Origin: Pseudomonas plecoglossicida NBRC 103162 = DSM 15088
Lineage (GTDB): Bacteria > Pseudomonadota > Gammaproteobacteria > Pseudomonadales > Pseudomonadaceae
Reading direction: 5' to 3'
Length of the DNA: 64,000 nt
Assembly: GCF_000730665.1 (NCBI RefSeq)
Contig: NZ_BBIV01000007.1
Span: forward strand, 1-64,000
Below the pieces are notes generated by a model. That model had not been told where the DNA came from and did no database searches. It worked only from the letters and a program-made list of their open reading frames with translations. The stretch's first letter is position 1; every line of letters begins with the position of its first letter. The position numbers and the translations under genes are program-made. This document shows, in pieces, positions 43,163-52,300 of this stretch.

Positions 43163-44011
43163 ATGTTGGAAACCCCTGAGGCACCTGGCATCGCAGCCGA
43201 ATCGCCACAACAATTGCAGCTGGCCCTGGTCTACGGCGAAGCCCTCACCGAAATGCCGCTGGACCTGTACATCCCGCCGGACGCCCTGGAAGTCATCCTC
43301 GAGGCGTTCGAAGGCCCGCTGGACCTGCTGCTGTACCTGATCCGCAAGCAGAACATCGACATCCTCGACATCCCCGTGGCGGAGATCACCCGCCAGTACA
43401 TGGGCTATGTCGAGCTGATGAAGAGCGTGCGCCTGGAGCTGGCCGCCGAATACCTGGTGATGGCCGCGATGCTGGCCGAGATCAAGTCACGCATGCTGCT
43501 GCCACGCTCGGTCGAGATCGAGGAAGAGGAGGGCGACCCGCGTGCCGAACTGATCCGCCGGCTGCAGGAATACGAACGGTTCAAGGCCGCCGCCGAGGGC
43601 ATCGACGCGCTGCCCCGGGTCGGTCGCGATGTCGTCGTGCCGCGCCTGGAAGCGCCGCAGGCCAAGGTGCGCAAGCTGTTGCCGCAAGTCAGCCTGGAAG
43701 AGCTGCTGGTGTCCATGGCCGAGGTCATGCGCCGCAACGACCTGTTCGAGAGCCACCAGATCACCCGTGAGACCCTGTCGACCCGTGAGCGCATGGGCGA
43801 TGTGCTCGAGCGCCTCAAGGGTGGCGGCTTCGTGCCCTTCGTCGAGCTGTTCGGCGTCGAGGAGGGCAAGCTGGGCGTAGTGGTGACCTTCATGGCGATT
43901 CTCGAGTTGGTCAAGGAATCGCTGATCGAACTGGTGCAGAATGAGGCATTTGCGCCGATCCATGTGCGGCTGCGCGCCGAGTCTGTCGAAGAAACCGATG
44001 AACCTGAATGA
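43163..44011 (+). CDS. scpA: Segregation and condensation protein A
   Basis: This 282-aa kleisin bridges SMC heads in the SMC-ScpAB condensin. Family marks are FEGPLDLLLYLIRKQNIDIL, VAEITRQYMGY, the LAAEYLVMAAMLAEIKSRMLLP helix read in parts, and the C-terminal winged helix with FVELFG. The start is uncertain: ATG 43163, or GTG 43157, which overlaps the yciO stop; neither has a strong site, so translation is likely coupled to yciO. It overlaps scpB by 14 bases. Confidence 0.9.
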   Translation: MLETPEAPGIAAESPQQLQLALVYGEALTEMPLDLYIPPDALEVILEAFEGPLDLLLYLIRKQNIDILDIPVAEITRQYMGYVELMKSVRLELAAEYLVMAAMLAEIKSRMLLPRSVEIEEEEGDPRAELIRRLQEYERFKAAAEGIDALPRVGRDVVVPRLEAPQAKVRKLLPQVSLEELLVSMAEVMRRNDLFESHQITRETLSTRERMGDVLERLKGGGFVPFVELFGVEEGKLGVVVTFMAILELVKESLIELVQNEAFAPIHVRLRAESVEETDEPE

Positions 44012-44768
44012 ACCCCGCGACCTGGCGTCGCTGATCGAGGCGTTTCTGCTCGCCTCGGGCAAGCCGCAATCGCTCGAACGCCTGTACGAGCTGTTCGAGG
44101 AGGCCGAGCGCCCCGAGCCGAAGGTCTTCAAGAAGGCCCTTGAAGTGCTGGGCAAGTCCTGCGCGGGCCGTGCCTTCGAGCTCAAGGAGGTCGCCAGCGG
44201 CTATCGCCTGCAGATTCGTGAAGATTTCGCGCCCTGGGTGGGGCGGCTGTGGGAGGAGCGCCCGCAGCGATATTCCCGTGCGCTGCTGGAAACCATGGCC
44301 CTGATCGCCTACCGCCAGCCGATCACCCGCGGTGAAATCGAGGATGTGCGTGGCGTGGCGGTCAACAGCAATATCATCAAGACCCTGATGGAGCGCGAGT
44401 GGATTCGCGTGGTCGGCTACCGCGAGGTGCCCGGGCGGCCGGCGATGTTCGCCACCACCAAGGCGTTTCTCGATCACTTCAACCTCAAGAGCCTGGACGA
44501 ATTGCCGGCGTTGGCGGAGCTTCGCGAGATGGAGCCGGAGCCGCTGCTCGATCCGGATGACGCGCCGGTGCCGGCGCACATTCAGGCGTTGGCCGATGCC
44601 AGTCTGGGTGAGCCAGAAGCAGCGGTCGAGCCGAAGGAGGAGACCAGTTTCCGCAGCCTGCTGGTGGAACTGGATGCCATGGAAGAGGGGCTGAAGACCG
44701 ATTTCGATGATTTGCGCGAAGAAGAGCCGCAGGCACCGGCGGAAGAAGAGGGCAAGGGGCAGCACTGA
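43998..44768 (+). CDS. scpB: Segregation and condensation protein B
   Basis: This 256-aa protein has the two winged helices of ScpB (LASLIEAFLLASGKPQSLER, and RALLETMALIAYRQPITRGE) and the conserved GVAVNSNIIKTLMEREWI and VGYREVPGRPAMFATT. An acidic C-terminal extension of about 70 residues is typical of Pseudomonas. It binds ScpA for chromosome condensation. The start lies inside the scpA 3' end (14-base overlap), so the two are translationally coupled. Confidence 0.9.
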   Translation: MNLNEPRDLASLIEAFLLASGKPQSLERLYELFEEAERPEPKVFKKALEVLGKSCAGRAFELKEVASGYRLQIREDFAPWVGRLWEERPQRYSRALLETMALIAYRQPITRGEIEDVRGVAVNSNIIKTLMEREWIRVVGYREVPGRPAMFATTKAFLDHFNLKSLDELPALAELREMEPEPLLDPDDAPVPAHIQALADASLGEPEAAVEPKEETSFRSLLVELDAMEEGLKTDFDDLREEEPQAPAEEEGKGQH

Positions 44769-44777
44769 GCCTTCGCT

Positions 44778-44864
44778 GGCCTCATCGCTGGCAAGCCAGC
44801 TCCTACAGGATTTGCAGCCTGCGCGGTATCTGTGGGAGCCGGCTTGCCGGCGATAGGGCCGGTC
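44778..44864. repeat. REPIN (inverted REP pair)
   Basis: Inverted REP cores (ATCGCTGGCAAGCC and complement) lie directly after scpB, before the rluB promoter region. Confidence 0.85.
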
Positions 44865-45021
44865 CAGGCACCATCAACCACCGGGCAGAAATAACTTCCA
44901 CCCCGCACAAAACGTTCTACCCTCCAGTGCGTTCCCCCACCGAACCGCGTATGATGCGCGGCCTTTTGGCGCGTCCGTCGCCAAGACCTGAGTTTTCATT
45001 CCTACACCGGGAGGTGCCCAG

Positions 45022-46086
45022 ATGAGTGAGCAAGACCTGCAATCTACCGAAATTACCCCGCCATCCGGCGAAAAGCTGCAGAAAGTGCTGGCGCGTATCG
45101 GCGTGGGCTCGCGCCGTGACGTCGAGGCCTGGATCAGCCAGGGCCGCATCAAGGTCAACGGCGTCGAGGCTACCCTCGGCCAGCGTGTCGACCTGCACGA
45201 CGCCATCGCCGTCGACGGCAAGCTGATCAAGCGTGAAGAGGCTGCCGAAGCCACTCGCCGGGTAATCATGTACAACAAGCCAGACGGCGAAATCTGCACC
45301 CGCGACGACCCGGAAGGCCGCCCGACCGTGTTCGACCGCCTGCCACGGCCGAAGGAAGGCCGCTGGATCAACATCGGCCGCCTGGACATCAACACCACCG
45401 GCCTGCTGCTGTTCACCACCGACGGTGAGTTGGCCAATCGCCTGATGCACCCGTCCTACGAGATGGACCGCGAATACGCGGTGCGTGTGCGTGGTGAAGT
45501 CGACGACGAGATGATCGATCGCCTGAAGGCGGGCGTGATGCTCGAAGACGGCCCGGCCAAGTTCACCGACATCCAGAAGGCACCGGGCGGCGAAGGCTTC
45601 AACCACTGGTACCACTGCGTGGTGATGGAAGGCCGCAACCGCGAAGTGCGTCGGCTGTGGGAATCCCAGGGCATGGTGGTCAGCCGCCTCAAGCGCGTGC
45701 GTTTCGGCCCGGTGTTCCTCAACTCCGACCTGCCGATGGGTCGCTGGCGTGAAATGAGCCAGGGCGAAATCGACATCCTGGCCGCCGAAGTGGGCCTGCA
45801 GCCGGTTGCGCTGCCTGCCATGAACCTCAAGGCCAAGGACAAGATGGAGCGCCTGCAGCGCAAGTCGTCGCGTCCGATGGGCCGTGGCGAGCGCGTGCGC
45901 AACCTGCGCCCGGCGCATGAAGGCGGTGCTGCTGCCGAGCGCCCGGCACGCCAGCCGCGCGAGGAAGCACCCCGCAAGAGCCGCGGCAGCGCCGTTGCCG
46001 AGCGCCCAAGCGAAATGCGCAAGCGCCCGTCCAAGCCCGAAGGTGACAAGCCGGCCGGCCGCGGTCGCGGCAAGCCGCGCGGCTGA
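45022..46086 (+). CDS. rluB: 23S rRNA pseudouridine(2605) synthase RluB
   Basis: This 354-aa RsuA-family synthase has an N-terminal S4 RNA-binding domain (EKLQKVLARIGVGSRRDVEA), the catalytic GRLDINTTGLLLFTTDGE block with the essential aspartate in RLD, and the RNREVRRLWESQG motif. The last 90 residues are a basic, arginine- and proline-rich tail, as usual in Pseudomonas RluB. GGGAGG lies about ten bases before the ATG. A terminator follows the gene. Confidence 0.92.
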   Translation: MSEQDLQSTEITPPSGEKLQKVLARIGVGSRRDVEAWISQGRIKVNGVEATLGQRVDLHDAIAVDGKLIKREEAAEATRRVIMYNKPDGEICTRDDPEGRPTVFDRLPRPKEGRWINIGRLDINTTGLLLFTTDGELANRLMHPSYEMDREYAVRVRGEVDDEMIDRLKAGVMLEDGPAKFTDIQKAPGGEGFNHWYHCVVMEGRNREVRRLWESQGMVVSRLKRVRFGPVFLNSDLPMGRWREMSQGEIDILAAEVGLQPVALPAMNLKAKDKMERLQRKSSRPMGRGERVRNLRPAHEGGAAAERPARQPREEAPRKSRGSAVAERPSEMRKRPSKPEGDKPAGRGRGKPRG

Positions 46087-46105
46087 CTGCCCTCGCGGTG
46101 CGCAG

Positions 46106-46132
46106 AAAGCCAGCCCTCGGGCTGGCTTTTTT
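46106..46132 (+). terminator. Rho-independent terminator of rluB
   Basis: AAAGCCAGCC pairs with GGCTGGCTTT around a CTCG loop, followed by six T. Confidence 0.9.
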
Positions 46133-46161
46133 GTGCCTGTTTTCCAGGGACGACTGCGGTC

Positions 46162-46204
46162 TCTGTGGGAGCCGGCTTGCCGGCGATTGGCCGCAAAGCG
46201 GCCC
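46162..46204. repeat. Single REP element
   Basis: One REP core (TGTGGGAGCCGGCTTGCCGG) with the outer GGCCGCAAAGCGGCCC stem, without an inverted partner. Confidence 0.75.
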
Positions 46205-46258
46205 AAGATACTGAGGGCAAACAATTTTTCGGACGGCTGGCAAGTTTTCAAACCGCTC

Positions 46259-46276
46259 TGTAAAGAAAATTGTACA
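46259..46276 (+). promoter_or_regulatory. PhhR/TyrR-type box upstream of aroP
   Basis: TGTAAA-GAAAAT-TGTACA matches eleven of twelve defined bases of the TGTAAA-N6-TTTACA box. A half site TGTAAA recurs at 46311-46316. PhhR, encoded downstream in this window, is the expected binder. Confidence 0.6.
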
Positions 46277-46466
46277 AATTTCCCGGGCTTCCTTGGCTGG
46301 GCTGATTTTCTGTAAACAGAACTTGCCGCGCGCGCGCTCGGCAAACCCTGTCCCGCCCCGCCCCCCTATTGCCCAAACCCCCGTCCCCACGCTGTTATAG
46401 CCGCCATTGCCGTGTGCACTAGCCCGTCCTCAGCGTCGGGCAGACAAAACAACAAATGGAGGCGCC

Positions 46467-46637
46467 ATGTACGCCGATCACTTCGCCCAAGATGGCTCTC
46501 ACCACAGGATCGCTGCGTTTTTCCCCGGGGAATTGACGCAACGCGTTGACGCCTGCGCGCTCGCGGGGGTATACAGTGCGCCGCGTTTTACCTGTGACCC
46601 TTTTGCGTACCGCGCACTCTTGCCGACACCTGGTTGA
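46467..46637 (+). CDS. Small open frame before aroP, doubtful gene
   Basis: This 56-codon frame has an excellent site (GGAGG, seven bases before ATG) and begins MYADHFAQDGSHHRIAAFF. Eight of its 56 residues are phenylalanine or tyrosine, which would fit a leader peptide for an aromatic amino-acid permease. Against this, a good promoter candidate lies inside it (TTGACG 46546, TATACA 46570), and I know no homologue. Its stop overlaps a pair of competing hairpins. Confidence 0.35.
   Translation: MYADHFAQDGSHHRIAAFFPGELTQRVDACALAGVYSAPRFTCDPFAYRALLPTPG
46546..46575 (+). promoter_or_regulatory. Candidate aroP promoter
   Basis: TTGACG (46546-46551, five of six) and TATACA (46570-46575, four of six) are separated by 18 bases, predicting a start near 46582 and a leader of about 177 bases before the aroP ATG. 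Confidence 0.5.
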
Positions 46638-46664
46638 TCCGCCCTGACGGCACCCGTCGGCAAG
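46619..46664 (+). promoter_or_regulatory. Competing hairpins in the aroP leader
   Basis: CTTGCCGAC (46619-46627) pairs perfectly with GTCGGCAAG (46656-46664). The right arm shares three bases with a second hairpin, GACGG (46646-46650) with CCGTC (46654-46658), so only one can form at a time. No T run follows, so any control would act on translation or through Rho. Confidence 0.45.
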
Positions 46665-46758
46665 AAACCCAAGGTAACCACCTTGCCCATTCCGCTGCGC
46701 CACGAGCGCGGTGGGTCCGATTCCGTCACAGATAAAAACAATGCAGGTGACTTCGTTC

Positions 46759-48177
46759 ATGAGTGGACAAAACATGCATTCAGGCGAGCTCAAGCGGGGC
46801 CTGAAGAACCGCCACATCCAATTGATCGCTTTGGGCGGCGCAATTGGCACCGGCCTGTTCCTTGGCTCGGCAGGCGTGATGAAATCCGCCGGCCCGTCGA
46901 TGATCCTCGGCTACGCCATCTGCGGCTTCATCGCCTTCATGATCATGCGCCAGTTGGGTGAAATGATCGTCGAAGAGCCGGTAGCCGGTTCGTTCAGCCA
47001 TTTTGCCCACAAGTACTGGGGTGGTTTCGCCGGCTTCCTGTCGGGTTGGAACTGCTGGGTGCTGTATATCCTGGTGGGCATGTCGGAGCTCACGGCGGTT
47101 GGCAAGTACATCCACTACTGGTGGCCTGAGATCCCGACCTGGGTGACGGCGGCCGGTTTCTTCCTGCTGATCAACGCCATCAACCTGATGAACGTGAAGG
47201 TCTTCGGCGAAGCCGAGTTCTGGTTCGCCATCATCAAGGTGGCAGCCATCGTCGGCATGATCGGCCTGGGTGCCTACCTGCTGACCAGTGGCAGCGGCGG
47301 CCCTGATGCCTCGGTGACCAACCTGTGGGCCCATGGCGGCTTCTTCCCGCATGGCGTCAGTGGTCTGGTCATGGCCTTGGCGTTCATCATGTTCTCCTTC
47401 GGCGGCCTGGAAATGCTCGGGTTCACCGCAGCTGAAGCCGACAAGCCGAAAACCGTGATCCCCAAGGCGATCAACCAGGTCATCTATCGCATCCTGATCT
47501 TCTACATCGGTGCGCTGGTGGTGCTGCTGTCGCTGACCCCATGGGACAACCTGGTCGCCAGCATCGACGCGTCCGGCGGCAGCTACGGCAGCAGCCCGTT
47601 CGTCCAGGTGTTCTCGCTGCTGGGCAGCGATGTGGCGGCGCATCTGCTGAACTTCGTGGTCCTGACTGCAGCGCTGTCGGTGTACAACAGCGGCACCTAC
47701 TGCAACGCACGCATGCTGCTGGGCATGGCCGAACAGGGTGACGCTCCGGCGGCCCTGGCCAAGGTCGACAAGCGTGGTGTGCCGGTGCGTTCGATCCTGG
47801 TATCGGCGGCCGTGACCCTGATCGCCGTGCTGCTCAACTACTTCATCCCGCAGAATGCGCTGGAGTTGCTGATGTCGTTGGTGGTGGCGACCCTGGTGAT
47901 CAACTGGGCGATGATCAGCTATTCGCACCTCAAGTTCCGCCAGCACCTCGATCGCACCGGTCAGAAGCCGCTGTTCAAGGCACTGTGGTATCCATATGGC
48001 AACTACATCTGCCTGGCCTTCGTGGTGTTGATTCTGGGCATCATGCTGCTGATCCCGGGCATCCAGGTGTCGGTGTATGCGATTCCGGTGTGGCTGCTGG
48101 TGATGTACGTGGCTTACCTGCTCAAGGGCAAGCAACGGCCGCAGGCCAATGGGGCTGCCGGTACTGTGGCCAAGTAA
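46759..48177 (+). CDS. aroP: Aromatic amino-acid permease AroP
   Basis: This 472-aa APC-superfamily permease has twelve helices and matches E. coli AroP (457 aa) nearly word for word in the N-terminal half: LKRGLKNRHIQLIALGGAIG, GTGLFLGSAG, MRQLGEMIVEEPVAGSFSHF, WVLYILVGMSELTAVGKYI. It imports phenylalanine, tyrosine and tryptophan by proton symport. I chose the ATG at 46759, with AGGTGA eight bases upstream; ATG codons at 46741 and 46774 are alternatives. Upstream PhhR box and structured leader suggest control by aromatic amino acids. Confidence 0.9.
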   Translation: MSGQNMHSGELKRGLKNRHIQLIALGGAIGTGLFLGSAGVMKSAGPSMILGYAICGFIAFMIMRQLGEMIVEEPVAGSFSHFAHKYWGGFAGFLSGWNCWVLYILVGMSELTAVGKYIHYWWPEIPTWVTAAGFFLLINAINLMNVKVFGEAEFWFAIIKVAAIVGMIGLGAYLLTSGSGGPDASVTNLWAHGGFFPHGVSGLVMALAFIMFSFGGLEMLGFTAAEADKPKTVIPKAINQVIYRILIFYIGALVVLLSLTPWDNLVASIDASGGSYGSSPFVQVFSLLGSDVAAHLLNFVVLTAALSVYNSGTYCNARMLLGMAEQGDAPAALAKVDKRGVPVRSILVSAAVTLIAVLLNYFIPQNALELLMSLVVATLVINWAMISYSHLKFRQHLDRTGQKPLFKALWYPYGNYICLAFVVLILGIMLLIPGIQVSVYAIPVWLLVMYVAYLLKGKQRPQANGAAGTVAK

Positions 48178-48196
48178 GGGCTGCGTTGGGTAACTG

Positions 48197-48232
48197 AAAA
48201 CCCGATGCCAGGTGACTGGCATCGGGTTTTTT
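48197..48232 (+). terminator. Rho-independent terminator of aroP
   Basis: A perfect 15-bp stem (48197-48211 with 48216-48230), a GTGA loop and six T. Confidence 0.92.
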
Positions 48233-48240
48233 GTTGGCTG

Positions 48241-48328
48241 TACCGGCCCTATCGCTGGCAAGCCAGCTCCCACAGGTACAGCGCGGACTCTGTAGGAGCC
48301 GGCTTGCCGGCGATAGGGCCGGTACAGG
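48241..48328. repeat. REPIN (inverted REP pair)
   Basis: Inverted REP cores with outer TACCGGCCCTATCGC / GCGATAGGGCCGGTA arms, between aroP and the convergent LysR gene. Confidence 0.85.
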
Positions 48329-48339
48329 CAGGAAAACGT

Positions 48340-49224
48340 TCAGATCTGTTCGAGCAACCAGCTGCGAAACGCCCGCAACGAAGGCAGCGCCTCGTTCCTC
48401 GGCGGATAGATCAGGTAGTAGCTGCGCTGGCTGGCAAACGCCGCCCCCGGGCTGAACAGCTCGCCCTTGGCCAGCTCCTCTTCCACCAGGATCCGCGGCA
48501 CCAGCCCGATACCAATCCCGGCGCGCACGGCCTGGATCAGGTGCGAGGTCAGTTCGAAGCTAGGCCCCAGGCGCATCGCCCGGTGCGGCAAGCCATGGTG
48601 CGAGAACCATTCGCCCCAGGCGTGGGGGTTGTTGGCAACGTTCAGTAGCACTTCCTCGCTGATCCGCGAGGGCGGCCAATTCGGGGTTTCAACGCCGGCC
48701 TGCGGCGGCAGGATCACCACCAGTTCCTCGGCATGCAGGCGATGGCAGATCAGCCCGGGCAGGTCATGGCTGGCCACGCCGATGGCGGCATCGATCTCGC
48801 TGGTATCGAAGTTGATCGCTTCGATCCGTGAATGAATATGCACCAGCATCCCCGGGTGGGCACTGTAGAACGCGTGCAGGCGCGGCAGCAGCCACTTGGA
48901 ACCGAACGTGGGCAAGGTGGCAAGGCGCAGGGTGCCGACCCCGGATTGATAGGCCAAGGCCTGCAAGGTGGCACTGCGAATGCGCCCCAGTGCCTCGCTG
49001 AGTTCACGCTGGTACAGCCGGCCGACATCGGTCAGTTGCACCTGGCGGCCTTCACGGCGGAACAGGGTCAGGCCCAGTTGCTGTTCCAGCGCCTGAACCT
49101 GGCGACTCACCGCGCTCTGGGTCAGGGACCGCTCGGCGGCGGCGCGGGTATAGCTTTCATGCCGAGCAGCAGCCTCGAAAGCCAGCAGTAGCGACATGGA
49201 GGGCGTCAGGTGGCGGTAATTCAT
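48340..49224 (-). CDS. LysR-family regulator, GcvA-like
   Basis: This 294-aa regulator has the GcvA-type winged helix (TPSMSLLLAFEAAARHESYT, then LTQSAVSRQVQALEQQLGLT) and a substrate-binding domain with RLATLPTFGSKWLLPRL. It is divergent from ydiJ across a 152-bp gap and is its likely regulator. Confidence 0.86.
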   Translation of the reverse strand: MNYRHLTPSMSLLLAFEAAARHESYTRAAAERSLTQSAVSRQVQALEQQLGLTLFRREGRQVQLTDVGRLYQRELSEALGRIRSATLQALAYQSGVGTLRLATLPTFGSKWLLPRLHAFYSAHPGMLVHIHSRIEAINFDTSEIDAAIGVASHDLPGLICHRLHAEELVVILPPQAGVETPNWPPSRISEEVLLNVANNPHAWGEWFSHHGLPHRAMRLGPSFELTSHLIQAVRAGIGIGLVPRILVEEELAKGELFSPGAAFASQRSYYLIYPPRNEALPSLRAFRSWLLEQI

Positions 49225-49298
49225 TCACAAAAGTCATCGATAGCGGCAGGATTATCCGTTTGCCCCTGAGGCCAAACTACAGGAACATTGGCTTGCAC

Positions 49299-49334
49299 GT
49301 CATCCCTGCCTGCATTGACCTATGCCGGGATGAC
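49299..49334. promoter_or_regulatory. Dyad in the LysR-ydiJ gap
   Basis: GTCATCCC (49299-49306) and GGGATGAC (49327-49334) form a perfect 8-bp inverted repeat 20 bases apart, midway between the divergent starts. It could be an operator or a stem-loop in the ydiJ leader. Confidence 0.4.
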
Positions 49335-49376
49335 AGGATTTCCGTGAATTAGCCCATATCAAGAGGCCATCCTTCG

Positions 49377-52300
49377 ATGATCGCCCAGCTGTCGACCCTT
49401 GCGCCGAGCGCCGCATATCCCGAATTCCTCGAAGCCCTGCGCAACAGTGGCTTCCGTGGCCAGATCAGCGCCGACTACGGCACCCGCACGGTGTTGGCCA
49501 CCGACAACTCGATCTATCAGCGCCTGCCCCAGGCCGCGGTGTTCCCGCTGGACGCCGATGACGTGGCGCGGGTCGCCAGACTGATGGGTGAGTCGCGGTT
49601 CCAGCAGGTCAAGCTGACCCCGCGCGGCGGTGGCACAGGTACCAACGGCCAGTCGCTGACCGATGGCATCGTGGTCGACCTGTCGCGGCACATGAACAAG
49701 ATCCTCGAGATCAACGTCGAGGAACGCTGGGTGCGGGTCGAGGCCGGTACGGTCAAGGACCAGCTCAATGCCGCGCTCAAGCCGCACGGGCTGTTCTTTG
49801 CCCCTGAACTGTCCACCTCCAACCGCGCCACCGTCGGCGGCATGATCAACACCGACGCCAGCGGCCAGGGCAGTTGCACCTATGGCAAGACCCGCGACCA
49901 CGTCCTCGAACTGCACAGCGTGCTGCTCGGTGGCGAACGCCTGCACAGCCTGCCGATCGACGATGCCGCACTGGAGCGGGCCTGTGCTGCCGACGGCCGG
50001 GTCGGTGAGGTGTACCGCATGGCGCGGGACATCCAGGAAACCCAGGCCGAGCTGATCGAGACCACCTTCCCCAAGCTCAACCGTTGCCTGACCGGTTACG
50101 ACCTGGCCCACCTGCGCGACGAGCAGGGCCGGTTCAATCTCAACAGCGTGCTGTGTGGTGCCGAAGGGTCGTTGGGCTATGTGGTGGAAGCCAAGCTCAA
50201 TGTGCTGCCCATCCCGAAGTATGCGGTGCTGGTGAACGTGCGCTATGGCAGCTTCATGGACGCCCTGCGCGATGCCAATGCGTTGATGGCGCACAAGCCG
50301 CTGTCGATCGAGACGGTGGATTCCAAGGTGCTGATGCTGGCGATGAAGGACATCGTCTGGCACAGCGTGGCCGAATACTTCCCGGCCGACCCCGAGCGCC
50401 CGACCCTGGGTATCAACCTGGTGGAGTTCTGTGGTGACGAGCCGGGCGAGGTCAATGCCCGGGTCCTGGCGTTCATCGACCACCTGCAGAACGACACCAG
50501 CGTCGAGCGCCTGGGCCACACCCTGGCCGAGGGCGCCGAGGCGGTGACCCGCGTCTACACCATGCGCAAGCGCTCGGTGGGCCTGCTCGGCAACGTCGAG
50601 GGCGAGGTGCGCCCGCAGCCGTTCGTGGAAGATACCGCCGTGCCGCCGGAGCAATTGGCCGACTACATCGCCGACTTCCGTGCGCTGCTCGACGGCTACG
50701 GCCTGGCCTATGGCATGTTCGGTCACGTCGATGCCGGCGTGCTGCACGTGCGCCCAGCGCTGGACATGAAAGACCCGGCCCAGGCCGCGCTGGTCAAGCC
50801 GATCTCCGACGCCGTGGCGGCGCTGACCAAAAGCTACGGCGGCCTGCTGTGGGGCGAGCACGGTAAAGGCCTGCGCTCGGAATACGTGCCGGAGTATTTC
50901 GGGGCACTGTACCCGGCGCTGCAGCGCCTGAAGGGCGCCTTCGACCCGCACAACCAGCTCAACCCGGGCAAGATCTGTACTCCGCCGGACAGTGCCGAGG
51001 GCCTGACCCCGGTCGATGGCGTGACCCTGCGCGGCGACCTCGACCGTACCATCGACGAGCGCGTGTGGCAGGACTTCCCCAGCGCCGTGCACTGCAACGG
51101 CAACGGTGCTTGCTACAACTACGACCCCAACGACGCCATGTGCCCGTCGTGGAAGGCCACGCGCGAACGCCAGCATTCGCCCAAGGGCCGCGCCTCGCTG
51201 ATGCGCGAGTGGCTGCGCCTGCAGGGCGAAGCGAACATCGACGTACTGGCGGCGGCGCGCAACAAGGTGTCGTGGCTCAAGGGCCTGCCGGCGCGCCTGC
51301 GCAACAACCGTGCACGTAGCCAGGGGCAGGAGGACTTCTCCCATGAAGTGTACGACGCCATGGCCGGCTGCCTGGCGTGCAAGTCCTGCGCGGGGCAGTG
51401 CCCGATCAAGGTCAATGTGCCGGACTTCCGCTCGCGCTTCCTCGAGCTGTACCACGGCCGCTACCAGCGTCCGCTGCGCGACTATCTGATAGGGTCGCTC
51501 GAGTTCACCATCCCTTACCTGGCCCATGCGCCGGGGCTGTACAACGCGGTGATGGGCTCGAAGTGGGTGAGCAAGTTGCTGGCGGACCAGGTAGGGATGG
51601 TCGACAGCCCGCTGATCAGCCGCTTCAACTTCCAGTCCACCCTGACCCGCTGCCGGGTCGGCGTGGCCAGCGTGCCTGCGCTGCGCGAACTGACGCCTGC
51701 CCAGCGCGAGCGCAGCATCGTGCTGGTGCAGGATGCCTTCACCCGTTACTTCGAGACGCCGCTGCTGGCCGCGTTCATCGAGCTGGCGCACCGCTTGGGC
51801 CACAAGGTGTTCCTTGCGCCCTACAGTGCCAACGGCAAGCCGCTGCATGTGCAAGGTTTCCTCGGCGCCTTCGCCAAGGCGGCCATTCGCAATGCCACCC
51901 AGCTCAAGGCCCTGGCCGACTGCGGCGTACCGTTGGTGGGCCTGGACCCTGCGATGACGTTGGTCTACCGCCAGGAATACCAGAAGGTGCCAGGGCTTGC
52001 GGGCAGCCCGAACGTGCTGCTGCCCCAGGAATGGCTGATGAATGTCTTGCCGGAACAGGCGCCGACTGCACCGGGCAACTTCCGCCTGATGGCGCACTGC
52101 ACCGAGAAGACCAACGTGCCGGCCAGTACCAGGCAATGGGAGCAGGTATTTGCCCGCCTGGGTCTGAAGCTGGTGACCGAGGCTACGGGGTGCTGCGGCA
52201 TGTCCGGTACCTACGGCCACGAGGCGCGCAACCAGGACACTTCGCGGACCATTTTCGAGCAGTCGTGGGCGACCAGGCTGGACAAGGACGGTGAGCCGCT

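Larger units (their letters stand above)
46205..46758 (+). other. Long control region of aroP
   Basis: This stretch contains a PhhR/TyrR-type box, a weak promoter candidate (TTGCCC at 46369, TGTTAT at 46393), a small open frame, a better promoter candidate inside that frame, and a structured leader. Around 46355-46385 it has unusual C runs. These parts are listed separately. Confidence 0.6.
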
